Origin: Cryptomeria japonica
Lineage: Eukaryota; Streptophyta; Pinopsida; Cupressales; Cupressaceae
Assembly: GCF_030272615.1 (NCBI RefSeq)
Contig: NC_081412.1
Location: 106,588,296 to 106,652,295, forward strand
Direction of reading: 5' to 3'
DNA length: 64,000 bases
This document shows, in pieces, positions 20,298-32,100 of the stretch (position 1 is the stretch's first letter; every line of letters starts with the position of its first letter). The notes beneath the pieces were generated by a model. That model did no database searches. It saw only the letters and a list, made by a program, of their open reading frames with translations, and was not told the origin of the DNA. A program made the position numbers and the translations under genes.

Positions 20298-23200
20298 ATG
20301 ATGCATTCATTTGATAATGGGTTAGCTTCCCTTGTTTCAATTTTTCCTAAAGAACCTCCCCCCATCTATAACAACATTTTAGTGCTTAAAAGAGTTGCTA
20401 CCAATCCCTTTGAGACTCTCCCATGCTCTAAGGATGAAGACTTTAAGAGTGATCTTGACAATTCTCCTAAAATGTGCCCTTCCTATTTAGCTATCCTAAA
20501 GGAAGAGAATGATATCATAAACACCTTTCTTAATGTTACTTCACCTTCCCTACATGATGCCTCTCTAAGTGAAAAGGTATTGATGGAAATTGACTTATTT
20601 TCTCCTAAAGTTGGTCCTTCCAATGGGGGCATGTTAGTGCAACAAGAGGTTATGAACACTTCTTTCAAAGATCTCCTTCCTAAGCATGAATCTTTGGAGA
20701 AATATGTTCATGTTCCTCCTAAAAAACACTCCCTTCATGAGGATCCTTTTGTGCAAGAAGATGACATGATCCCTACATTCCCTAGTGATGGCATTTCCTT
20801 TTCCAACAAAATTCCAACTAGAGATGATGAATTAATGATAAATGCTTACCCTTCTCCTAAAGTTTTTCTTACCCATAAGCATCCCTTAGAGAAAGAAGAT
20901 GAAATAATAAGCAATTTCCTTGATTCTCTCTCCCCTAAAGATCATATTGAACATATTTTGAGGAAAGAGGATGAGTTTAACACATCTATTGATGCTCTCC
21001 CTCCTAAGGATGAGGAATTAATAAACAATGTTATCTCCTCTCCCGAAATTGACAATACTTCAAACATTCCTTTCAACAACTTCACTATTTGGGATGAACC
21101 ATTAGAAGAAGGTGTAGATTATTCTCTACCCCATGAGAGAACCCTAGCCAAAGGGGATGAAATCAAGATTGAAAACTCCCTTGATAGTTTCTCACCTTCC
21201 TTGAATTTCAATTATTCTCCCTCTAAAAATAAAGCATCTCTCTCTCCTCAACTTGGTTCTACTCATAAGGATACCCTAGTTCAAAGCAAGATGGTTAACA
21301 TCTCTTTCAAAGATCTCCCTCTCAAAAGTGATACTTTAGAGAGTAATGTTGATCCTTCTCCTAGAGATTTTATTCCCCATGTAGATCCTTTGATGATAGA
21401 GGATGATATGACCTTTCCTAGTATTACTCTGCCTACTAGAACATCAATGCCTACCCCTTGTCTCTCTCCTAAAATTGATTTAATCCGTGATAAGATTTTA
21501 GTGCAAGAGAAGACTATCAACAATTCTTCCAACACTTATGTTCATTCCTCTAAACCATCCTCAATCAATTTGATACATGTGAATGAAACACCTAACAAAC
21601 CTCTCTTCACTATCCAAGGTGCTTGTCCTTCTCAAAATTCTCAACCTTTAAATAAGCCTATCTTAGTGGTTCAAGGTGGTTATGCTAATGATTCTTTTTG
21701 CACTCCTAACAAACCTATTATTACTGTGCAAGGAGGTTATTCTACTAAGAGCCCTTATGAGTATGCTAAGCAACTGACTAGAGAGAGTTATAATGTGGTT
21801 GCTCATACCTATAACACAAGAAATAATAGGCAACCTAATCCTCCTCCAGTTATCCCAACTTCACTTCCTCCTTCCCAACCTATTCTTCCTCAAGCTCCTC
21901 GTATTTCACAACTTCTTAGTAAGGACTATGATCTCATAGAACAACTTAAAGCTACCCCTGCTAAGATATCCCTTTGGGATTTGATCCAAACTTCTTCCAC
22001 TCATCATGGAATGTTACAAGATGCCTTGAAAGATTTTAATGTTCCTCCACCTAATACATCTAGTAATATAGTGTCTTTGGTTAACTCTGTGATGAATCCT
22101 AAAGCTCAAATTGTGTTTACTCAAGATGAGTTGCCTACTAGTGAAATTCAACATCAATATGATCCCTTGATGATTGTGGCTATCATAAATGACACTTCTA
22201 TAAGACTAACACTGGTAGATAATGGTTCTGGCCTTAATGTGTGTAGCATTAATCTATTGCATAAGATGAATGTGGATACATCCCTTATTGAGCCTGACTC
22301 TCATCCCATTCGAGGCTTTGATAATGTGGCTAAGTCTTCATTAGGTATTATCACCTTACCCATCACAGTAGGACCTGTTACTTTGCCTACTCCTATCCAT
22401 GTTATGTCTAGAAATCTAACATACAACTTGTTATTAGGGAGACCTTGGATTCACAGTATGCAAGTTGTCCCCTCTACATTGCATAGACAAGTTAAATTTA
22501 TTTATAATAATAAGACATATACCTTGATAGGTGATACTAATTTTCAAGCTTGTTTGCAAACATCTACTTCCAAAGGGAGTTCTTCTAAGCCTTCCTCTTC
22601 TAGTGATGACTCGTTAAACAAGATACATATGGATGAATCATCACCCTTTAATAATCAAAATTCTTTGGATGAGTCTGAAGTTCCTGAAGAAGATTCTTCT
22701 CAACTTGAATCTACACATGAAAAGGCTTTTGATCCTGAGAAGGTTCTTGCAGAAGACGATTGGGGATCTCTTGATTTTAATCCCACCTTTGTAGGTGAGT
22801 ATAGGGTTCCTCCTAGAGAGCTTAAAGTTAAAAAGAAGGAAGAAACTAGAGATCAATCAGTCTTACCTGAACCTATGAGCAATAATTTTGTGGCCGTTTC
22901 TCAAACTTCTTCTCCTCACACCTCTAATTCTGAAGAATTTGATTCTTTGTCTTATGAAAAACCACCTTCTCTTTCTGAAATGGCTAATCTTTATGGTCGT
23001 GGTTTTCACATTTTGGCTAAGAGTGGCTATAGTGGAAATGGTTGTGGCACAAATGAACAAGGAATTAAAGTTCCTTTAGAACATAACATGCATGAATATT
23101 CATTTGGACTTGGATATAATCTTTCTAAGCCCGCCAAAGCATCTAAAAGACCATCTCTCAATGTGAATGCTATATTTAGTAGTGATGATGATCTCACTTC

Positions 23201-23510
23201 AACTAAATCATCTTCTACTTCTATCAACTCTCATTCCCCTCATAAGGAAATCTTGGCGATGAACAAATCTCTTTATGAATCCCCTCAAGTTTCTAAATCC
23301 ACTTATGAATCTTTATCTCCTATTCATCATAAAGTCCTTTCCTCCAGGGATAAGGCTCTAATAAATTACACTCATCTCTCTTCTAAGATTTCTCGTAACT
23401 TTCCTTCTTCAATTTTTAACATTTTATACATGTTTTTGATCTCACTTATAGTTGAGCATTTAGCACGTCATATTCAAATACCTTATTCAATCTATCATGT
23501 CTTTAAATAA
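20298..23510 (+). CDS. Ret3 polyprotein: retropepsin-like protease plus G-patch-like domain
   Basis: An unbroken ORF of 1,070 codons starting at a double ATG, 327 bp after the primer site. Residues 1-500 are low-complexity Ser/Pro/Asp with two diverged copies of a block (about 112-160 and 326-372; both contain SFKDLP/LL and EDDM) and three NKP...VQGG repeats near 433-490. A conserved helix (SLWDLIQTSSTHHGMLQDAL) lies at about 557-577. The protease domain has LTLVDNGSGLN, the putative catalytic Asp being residue 641, and LLGRPWIHSMQVVPS near 711-725. A glycine-rich G-patch-like segment (GYSGNGCGTNEQGIKVPLE) lies at about 895-945. The C-terminus has a hydrophobic stretch (FNILYMFLISLIV). No RT, RNase H or integrase follows. 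The active site reads D-N-G instead of D-S/T-G, as in Ret9. Function in the family: maturation protease; the role of the G-patch here is unknown. Confidence 0.85.
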   Translation: MMHSFDNGLASLVSIFPKEPPPIYNNILVLKRVATNPFETLPCSKDEDFKSDLDNSPKMCPSYLAILKEENDIINTFLNVTSPSLHDASLSEKVLMEIDLFSPKVGPSNGGMLVQQEVMNTSFKDLLPKHESLEKYVHVPPKKHSLHEDPFVQEDDMIPTFPSDGISFSNKIPTRDDELMINAYPSPKVFLTHKHPLEKEDEIISNFLDSLSPKDHIEHILRKEDEFNTSIDALPPKDEELINNVISSPEIDNTSNIPFNNFTIWDEPLEEGVDYSLPHERTLAKGDEIKIENSLDSFSPSLNFNYSPSKNKASLSPQLGSTHKDTLVQSKMVNISFKDLPLKSDTLESNVDPSPRDFIPHVDPLMIEDDMTFPSITLPTRTSMPTPCLSPKIDLIRDKILVQEKTINNSSNTYVHSSKPSSINLIHVNETPNKPLFTIQGACPSQNSQPLNKPILVVQGGYANDSFCTPNKPIITVQGGYSTKSPYEYAKQLTRESYNVVAHTYNTRNNRQPNPPPVIPTSLPPSQPILPQAPRISQLLSKDYDLIEQLKATPAKISLWDLIQTSSTHHGMLQDALKDFNVPPPNTSSNIVSLVNSVMNPKAQIVFTQDELPTSEIQHQYDPLMIVAIINDTSIRLTLVDNGSGLNVCSINLLHKMNVDTSLIEPDSHPIRGFDNVAKSSLGIITLPITVGPVTLPTPIHVMSRNLTYNLLLGRPWIHSMQVVPSTLHRQVKFIYNNKTYTLIGDTNFQACLQTSTSKGSSSKPSSSSDDSLNKIHMDESSPFNNQNSLDESEVPEEDSSQLESTHEKAFDPEKVLAEDDWGSLDFNPTFVGEYRVPPRELKVKKKEETRDQSVLPEPMSNNFVAVSQTSSPHTSNSEEFDSLSYEKPPSLSEMANLYGRGFHILAKSGYSGNGCGTNEQGIKVPLEHNMHEYSFGLGYNLSKPAKASKRPSLNVNAIFSSDDDLTSTKSSSTSINSHSPHKEILAMNKSLYESPQVSKSTYESLSPIHHKVLSSRDKALINYTHLSSKISRNFPSSIFNILYMFLISLIVEHLARHIQIPYSIYHVFK

Positions 23511-24799
23511 CATTAATGGCTATTATGTTGCTCATCATTATGTGACATTGGTAGCTCATTTACTGGGGGCTCATTGTCATTCATGATGGTACAATTTCAA
23601 GTGCAATCATATTTTTGAAGCAACATAATAGCCTAATTTTTCTATGTTATCTCTTGTTCCTATGGGGTAATAGTGTGGAAATATTGATCATCTTTGCTTT
23701 AGAATTCTCTTTTTCTAGATATGGGAGCAGATGTGTATTCTCTTTCTTATCCTACCCACTTCTTGTGAGGAGCATTTTACATACACTAATGTCTTGCTTG
23801 CATGAACTCATGTGAGTATGTAGTACATTTTGTTTATGTCTAAATCTCTCCCTGGAAGATTGTGTAAGTCCTTCTCATTGTCCTTATCCTTGGGAGGCAA
23901 TGATCTTTTCTTATTTTTATCTAAGGATCCACTTTTTCCTATTTCGTGGATGGTGTGAACTTTATTACTTGATGTTATTCCTTGTATGCATTTGTTGTTG
24001 TTTGTTCAAGGATTCTCTCTTACAAGAGGTGTAAGTCCTTGACTACAACCTCTTTTGCACTTGGTAAAATACATCCATAATGAATTCACTCTCCTAATTG
24101 GGTTAAAAAGAGCGTCATCCTTCATTAAGAATCACTTTCACCTCGCAAAAGAAGGAAGTATTGCATTCTTATTCTCTTCTTTGTCTTATTCTAGAAGATG
24201 TTATATTTGTCTAAGATAATTCCTCTCGGGGATAGGTGTCTTTTGTACAAAGATCTCTTCTCCTCTAAGGATCTCCTTTACACATACTACAAGATATCCC
24301 TTTTCAACTATCTTATCTTTTCTTCTCTTTGCATTTTGTTTCCATTTACATCCTTCATCTTGTGTTAGAGAACTCTCAAATCCTCACACTCTTTGTTTTG
24401 TTGGAATTGAGATTTAGTCCTCTTTCTTACCAAATGATTCTCCATTAGTTTTTGATCTCATATCAAATCTTCTTGTGAGCATTTGTCATCAATATTCTTT
24501 AACAATTCAAAGTGGTAAACATGATACCCTGTTTCAACTCACTAAAATTAGCAAGCCGAAATAGGGGGAGGCATATAGCTACCCTCAAATTTTCATCACC
24601 TTCCTTAGTAAGCATTAGGTGATTTTGTGATCTAACGTGTGTTTTGTAGGGTGCGGTTCCTAACTGTGTACTGCAGATACCGCTGGGGGCTTCGTCCGAT
24701 GACTTATGGATATATCCTTTTTCAAATAATGTTTACTTTTCTGTACTTTAGCTTGCATATGCATGTAGTGTTCATATGACCGCTAAAGTGGGTGCTAAA
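23511..24799 (+). other. Ret3 3' noncoding region
   Basis: 1.29 kb of T/C-rich sequence without a gene, ending in AAAGTGGGTGCTAAA just before the 3' LTR, a weak polypurine-tract candidate. Confidence 0.55.
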
Positions 24800-26450
24800 T
24801 GTAGCGTCGTAAATTGTACGCAGTTGCTAGGGTGGTACAATTTCACACCTAGTTTCGCACCCGCCTTGGCACATTTTGCATTTTGCATTGCATTTCCCCT
24901 TTAGTAGTTAATTAATTAAATTAATTAGGTCTAAGGTTCTATTTTATCATCTCCCATATCATAAAGTTGGGCTCTTTTCATTAAAGTGTGCCCCTTTCAT
25001 TTTATTCTTCCAATACATCATTTAATCAAAAACCCTAATTAGGTTCTATTTTGAACTTGGGGGCTTGATTTCGGGGGTCAAAACATCTTGAAATCACCTG
25101 TAACTTCAGGATTCTCTCTAAAATCATCATATCCGATGGCCCTGAAAATTTGGTGAAAAGTTGTCGGGACCATGGCTCCTGAAGAGGACCATGGCGCCCG
25201 AAGTGCACACGGTCCCGAACATTTCTCTCAAAATTTCAGGAGCGTAATCCAATCATAAAATAAATCTTAACCCCAAGAAATTGGTGGGACATTCAATCTC
25301 TAGGTCGGCCAAAAGTTGAAATTAAGACCTAGGGTTGCATATATAAGAGCTCTCTTTCTTCATTTGAAAGGATCAGAATTTTGGTTTTCAGGGACCTTCT
25401 ACGCAGTGAAAGAGTAGATCTTTGAAGACTTCAACAACATTCAAACATCCATCCATCAAGCATTCATCAAATTCATTCATCCATTTAGGGCTTTGAAGAC
25501 ATTGAAGAGCAATAGGGGGTCACCGACTGAAGATTGGCTTGTACCCCTCCCTTGGGGTTGGGTATGATTTCATGTTGTTTTCATGTCTTTGCATAAGCCT
25601 CATTATATCATTTGTATTCATGCTTTAGATCACTTTGCATCTTGATTTGGAGCATTTACATTATCATTTACAAGCAATTAGGGTTTACTTTCTAGGTTGC
25701 TCTAGTTTGCTTACTTGCATTTTAGGATCTTGCACACACACAAGGTCTGCACACACAACTTTTACTATACAACTTGGCTATTCATGGAGGTGGAAAACAC
25801 CAAAGCGAGGGTTTGACTAAGGCAAAACCCTATATAGCCGCCCTACAACCCTTTTCAGATATAAGTGCAGATTTCTGAATTCGAAGGACGCCGCAAGTTG
25901 CAGATCCGACGGAAGCAAACTGAGATGGGACAACACACCAAATTGTAGAGCAGAAACCTAGGACAGGGGCGTGGGGTGCCCTGGTCCTGACAGGACAGGG
26001 GCGCTGGGCACCCTGGTCCCTCAGACAACAGCAGTTTTCAGCACTTTTCGATAGCTTTCAGGTTGCCAAAAGGAGTAGTTTTAGGTGCAGAATCAAGTCA
26101 GTGGCACATGAGCCCCCGTCCCGAATATTTCCACTCAGATTTTAACCCCAGGTACACATCTGCATTCTCCTTTTATCCTTGTGTTTACAGCTTTTCATCA
26201 CTTAATCTCAATCTTGTAATCTTGTTACTAGTTCATACTTGCACTCTAGGGCTAGTAGTTGAACTTGCATCATTTTATCTATCATTTGCAACAAAGGAAT
26301 ATAAATCCTAATAGGTAGCCCGTGGCTCTCTCTTCCACAAAAAGAAGTAGCCAATTGTGTGATACCTCTAGGCTCTTTCGTATTCCACAAGTGTGTGATT
26401 GAAAGTGAGATTAGGGCATGTTTGCTTAGTGTCACTTTTTCCCCCACATA
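24800..26450 (+). repeat. Ret3 3' LTR
   Basis: 1,651 bp, TGTAGCGTCG...CCCCCACATA; the terminal CA of the 5' copy is TA here. It differs from the 5' LTR by scattered substitutions and about 19 extra bases near 25183, a local repeat of GGACCATGG. Confidence 0.92.
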
Positions 26451-26455
26451 GTTAT
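26451..26455. repeat. Ret3 target site duplication, right copy
   Basis: GTTAT, identical to 18315-18319. Confidence 0.85.
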
Positions 26456-28453
26456 ATAGGTCTGCACACTGGGGCATAACTGAAAAAATCCTAAAAATCA
26501 TATAAAGTCTGAAAGAATCATAAAAATCATAAAAAGTCTTGAAAAAATCCAAAAAAAATCATAAAAAGTCCTAAAACAATCCTAAAAATCGTAAAATGTC
26601 CTGAAAAAAGCATTAAAAATCGAAAAATCAAAAAACTGAAAATCAATGCAAGAAAGCATGGACCATCCATCAAATCAAATAAACAACAGACAAACTCTAA
26701 AAGTATACAATCAAATTGATCACATGTCTTGTTAATCAATTTATCGGTCAAACTCTATCAAACATCAACATGTCTTATACAGGGAAGGGTACACTCAAAA
26801 CCAAAGAGATCGGTCTTACATGGGGTATTCACTCTCTCAAACCAGACATTCCTATCAATCAGCAAACAATCAAAAACAATGACATAGATCAATATGGTTG
26901 TTGGATTTTGTCCACATTAGTCTTATCTTTATCAATTAATGACAGGTCATGTTTCATCAAATCCAAAAACATTGAAAAGCAAAAAATCAACCAAAAACAT
27001 CCATATAATGTCCTAAAAAAATCAACCAAACACATTCAGATATCAATCCACAAAAAATCAGATATCAACCCACAAAAAACCAAAAATAATCAAAAAGTTG
27101 ATCAAAAATCAACCAAAAACATCCATATATGATCATCTAAAAAAGAAAACATTGAAAAGAAAAACATCCATATAATGTCTTGACAAAATTCAAAAACATT
27201 GGAAAATCTTTCAAAAAAATTCAAAAACAGTAAAAAATACAAAATCATACAATGTCCTGAAAAAATACCAAAAACATTGAAAAAAAATAAAATCAATTAA
27301 AAACATTCAAAAATAGATCCACAAAATCAACCCAAAAACTAAAAAATAAATCAATCAAAAAACTTGCAATAAAATGTCTCGCAAGAAATAAATACATTAG
27401 CAGATATCCAGCAAACACTTCACACAAAGTTAACAAAGGATATGACTATCCAGTCAAACATCTGCAATCAACTAATCAAACTGTCTTATCAATCGTATCA
27501 TATACATATCAAGTGATCATTATCTTGTCTTAAACAAAAGAGGATACACTCGAAATCAGACAGATCAGTCTTAAATGGGGTCCATGACTTTATGAGATTA
27601 GACATTATCAACTATCACATCAAGCAACTGAGAACGAAGGCACGAGGTCAATATAGCTACTGAAATTTGTCTGGGTCAGTCTTTATCTTTTATCATTTGG
27701 CGACAGGTCATGTTCCTATGCTACTCAAGGATGTCCACAAGTGACTAGAGGACCTGGGATGGTCATGATCTTTTTCTGTGTTTGTTGTTTATGGTGTGGA
27801 TCAACAAAGTTCTGGGGAAATAGTTCCAGCGGGTGTCTGTGTTGGTACGTTCATTCGGCAAATATCCTATGCAACAGTCAGGGATAGTTATGCTTGTGAC
27901 TATCCCACATACCTCGACCCTTGGCGCTACAACTAGAATGGAGGGTTTCCCTCCTTGTCTGGTATGTGTTTGTTTCTTCAATGAGATATCTTTACATCTT
28001 GGTTTCTTATACCTAGATGTGCTAAGCTCCATTGTTTAATAATAAGGCTCGGTGATGAATATATATTGTGCAATATATATTGTGCAATGTAATGCACAAG
28101 TTCGTGAATCAATCTTTCTTGTTTCATCTCATTTGCTTATTTCTAGTTTGCTGATTCTTTTCTAACCATCTCTTTCTAAATCATTTTCTATCATCTAACA
28201 TTATTCTTTCATCAATCTATCATCTAACATTATTATATTCTATCTCAATATCATCTTCATGTCACCTATCTCTATCTCTAATCAATTAACTATTCTTCTA
28301 TCTAACATTCTTCTTTTTTCGAGAGATCATTCATACCTTTAATGCACAAACAATCTCTCGACGGGGCATTACACCCTAAGTATTACTGGGGCATAATTTT
28401 TTTCATTTTCTTTGAAACAAAGTCATTCTGACATTGTCTCAAAGAGGGGCAAA
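26456..28453 (+). other. Ret4 internal 3' noncoding region with degenerate A-rich repeats
   Basis: No gene. Blocks at 26480-26640 and 26960-27370 consist of irregular copies of a phrase like AAAAATCATAAAAAGTCCTG. Between and after them, 26730-26950 and 27500-27715 are diverged copies of one sequence (shared ACACTCRAAA, GATCRGTCTTA, TGGGGT and GACAGGTCATGTT). The end (28400-28453) matches 42320-42362 and finishes with the purine tract AAAGAGGGGCAAA before an LTR. Confidence 0.55.
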
Positions 28454-28641
28454 TGTAGACACCTAAAAAGTCTCATTGATCATCTACTAATCATTCCTCT
28501 AAACTGGTTAAATAATTCTTTAATTCTTTAATTAAGTTAATTAATCTTATTCTTCTAATTTCATATTTCATCATCATCTTACTAATTATTTTATTTTCAA
28601 ATCTATCATCATTTAATTATTTAAACCATTTTCTAATGTTA

Positions 28642-28652
28642 ATTAAATATTT
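28642..28652. repeat. LINE target site duplication, left copy
   Basis: ATTAAATATTT, repeated at 36187-36197. The uninterrupted LTR copy near 42667 has this sequence once, confirming it as the pre-insertion site. Confidence 0.75.
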
Positions 28653-28685
28653 TATTTTATTTTTGAAAAAAGGTGGCAGTGCCAC

Positions 28686-28688
<3 letters not shown>

Positions 28689-28738
<50 letters not shown>
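28689..28738. repeat. (AT)25 microsatellite in the LINE 3' UTR
   Basis: About 50 bp of uninterrupted AT dinucleotides close to the LINE 3' end. Confidence 0.97.
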
Positions 28739-28740
<2 letters not shown>

Positions 28741-29168
28741 CTTTTACAAAAGTTGATTCAAAGAGCTCCCGGAGATCAGAACCAGTAAGAAAAACAATGA
28801 TCCTTGCTCTACAATACATAGAAAGGTTGAGAGACTTAAATCTCTAATATGCCAAAAAATACAATATATCTTATAATGTCCAGAATACCGAGTGCCACAA
28901 ATCATCCCCCAATATCGAATGCTTTCTGGAATATATTGAACAAGGTGAAGTCCAAACCAAACCAACACAAGAGTTGTACACATTTACATAGAAGTCCACA
29001 ATCTATCTCACTTATGCATTTATCCAACTTGCAATCCAACACGCTTCTCAAATCAATATCCATTCACATCATACAAATATAGAAGAACCACAGGACCCTG
29101 CACTTATAATACCACACATACCAATTTATATCATTATGAAGAAGACCAATGCATAGCTATATGATATA

Positions 29169-32100
29169 TTATCTTGTACCCATATCCTCCAAAAAATTTC
29201 CCTTGAGAATTGGATAAGAATTGAAATCACAATTTGGACCCATCATATTAAGTTCCACCTTGTAACTTCCCATATTTGCCAAATGATCTACAACCCGGTT
29301 CCCTTCTCTATACACATGTGAAATGGCAAAGTTTGCAAATGTATCAATAAGTGTCCATGCTTGTTCAAGTAAATATCTTATCTGCTAATTGCCAATATTT
29401 CTCTTTATGCAAGCGTTCATAATAATAGTTGAATCGCCTTCAATGTGAATAAAAGAGATGTTCAGTTTTTTACTAGTAGAATGCCTTCAAGTAAAGCATA
29501 TGCCTCTGCAAAGTTATTAGTGCCCGGTGGAATAAAAGCATATTTCAAAGTAAAAACACATCTTGTGTGCTCCCTTATGCATACTCCTATCACTGCATCA
29601 CCTGGGTTCCCTTTAGAGGAGCCATCAAAATTCAATTTGAAATGCATTGAATCCGGAGCACACCATTCTACTTTATTTCTATCAATTTTACTAGTTCTCA
29701 CTCTCGAAAGACAAGGTGATACAGGAATAGAAATACACTTCCAGCAATTAATAACTTGACCATCCCAAGAAGTAAATTCCTTATTTGAATTGAATAGATT
29801 TGAAACATGAGCATTAACCTATTCTGATACTAATTTTTCAATATAATTGAAAACATCAGAAAGAGGAGATGTTTGCTTTCTAAAAATACGCTTATCTCTT
29901 TCCCACCAAAGTGACCATACTACTATGGATGGGATCACTTTCCAAATACATGCAAAAAGAGAGGATGAGTATAAGACTAGCCATGACTAGAACAAATCTC
30001 ATACATTATTTGGAAGAGGGGTGCTAAAGGAAAGCTTATTAAGCACAAACATCCAACAATAGTGAGCAAAATCACATTGGAGGAGGAGGTGATCTAACGT
30101 TTCATTGTGCTCACCACAAAGTACACAAGCAAATGGATGTGCAATATTCAATTTAACAAGTCTCTCATTGGTGAGTATTCTCTTATGTAGAGCAAGCCAA
30201 GCAAACATCCCTGCCTTGGGAAGAACACTGTTGTTCCAACAAAAATTATAGGTTCTTTGTGAATAGGATTTAACAGACATCTGATGAATTGTCTTATACC
30301 CTTCCTTGATAGAGTACTTTCCATTCTTCATAGGGCACCATATCAATTTGTCCAAACCATTAGAGATAAAGATGATGCGGTTCTTGAGAATCAAAGAAAA
30401 TTTTACCTTTTGACCCGGGGAGATTGGGAGTAAAGTTGGCTTCTTCCAAATGACACGATTTGAAGGCTTCTCAAGGTCTTCTATGTAATCATAAAGGTGA
30501 GAACCCCAATGAGTAGTAAATATAGGGATTTCATCTACTAGGAATTCCTCAAGATTAAGAGGGGGGAGACCACTCCATTAATCATGCCAAAACTTGACAT
30601 CTTTTCCATTATGTACTTGCCATGATAAATATCTAGTGATCACATTCCTAGAATCCATTATTAAGCTCCAAAATACAGACCTTGATGGAGGATCAAGGAT
30701 AGTAAATATACGTGATGGGGTAGGAGTATCTAAATACTTTTCTTGCATAATTTTACACCACAAAGCATGTGGTTTTTCATAAAAATTCCAAACCAACTTT
30801 CCCCCAAAGGCCTTATTCCTTTTTGAAAGATCGTGCAGACCAACCCTGCCTGTAGATTTGCTTGGAGTCATTTTGTTGAGAGACACAAGCAGGATCTTTT
30901 TATCTTCTTAAAGATTACCTTTCCAAATAAAATTCTGAATAATTTTCTCGATATGAGAAACAATAGATTTCGGGTCTTGAAGGACTGAAATGTAATAGTT
31001 TGGAATTGTAGCCAAAACAGTTTTGACAAGAAGGATTATGCCTGACAGAGACAACCATCTAGCTTTCCAAACAGAAATTTTTCTTTTTAATCTGTCAATC
31101 ACAAAATTCCAAAAAGAAGGTTTCCCTGGTCCCATAAAGAAAGGGATACCCAAGTACGATGATAGAAGAGAATCCACTGGAAAGCCCAATGTCTAGATAA
31201 AGTTGTTAGACACCATTTCAGAAGTATTGAATATGAATAATTTAGATTTCTGCACACTGATTTTCTGCCCATATCCAAAAGTATATATATATCCAACATT
31301 TTCTTAATATGCCTTGCTTCTTGAATATTGGAACAACCAAATAAAAGTGTATCATCTGCAAATAAAGTGTGAGTGATATAAATTGAGGTATTAGGGATGC
31401 ATACCCCCTTCCGAAGACCCAAAATCAACTGCTTATTGACCAATCTGCTAAAAGCTTCTACCATGATAATGAAGAGAAAAGGTGATAGTGGGTCATCTTG
31501 TCGAACTCCTTGAGTGGCTCGAAAAAATCCAGAAGGATTACCATTAACAATAACTAAAAAATGTGCCCCAGAGAGGCAATTTTTGATCCATTTGCACCAC
31601 TTATCCGAAAATCCAAACTTTTTAAGCACTCTCAAAAGAAAGGACCAACATACTTTATCATATGCTTTCAACATTTATAATTTAGCTATGAAAGTAGGGG
31701 ACTATGAAGAGTTAATTGAGTGCAAAACTTCATGGGCCACAAGCGCACCTTTCGATGTTTCCCTACCAGGAACAAAACCTCCTTGTTGAAGAGATATTAC
31801 TTTAGGTATCAAGGATTTTAACCGAAGATAGATAGCTTTTGTGAAAATCTTGTACACTAAATTATACAAGGAGATAGGCCTTGACTCTTCCAAAGCCATA
31901 AAAAAATCAAAGCCTAAAACATCCCAACACTTTTGAAAGAATAGTATGGTGAAACCGTCAGGGCCTAGAGACTTTTCAGGAGCCATCAAAACTACCACCT
32001 CTTGTAATTCAGCAAGAGAGAAAGGTTGCATTAGATAATCTCTATCATGGTGTGAAATCAGACAAGGGATGGAATCTAGCAATATCTCAACACTGGACTC

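Larger units (their letters stand above)
18320..26450 (+). mobile_element. Ret3: complete non-autonomous gypsy-like element with protease/G-patch ORF
   Basis: 8,131 bp bounded by 1.63- and 1.65-kb LTRs and perfect GTTAT target duplications. The internal region holds a primer site, a short leader, one 1,070-codon ORF, and 1.3 kb of noncoding sequence. There is no RT, RNase H or integrase, so mobility would need enzymes in trans. The LTR resembles the truncated LTR at 39986-40780, which lies next to a gypsy integrase. The protease and G-patch resemble those of Ret9, which also carries RT. Confidence 0.9.

Noticed and set aside
20298-23510. Host G-patch gene
   Set aside because: It lies between two LTRs with target duplications and has a retropepsin motif, so it is an element ORF.
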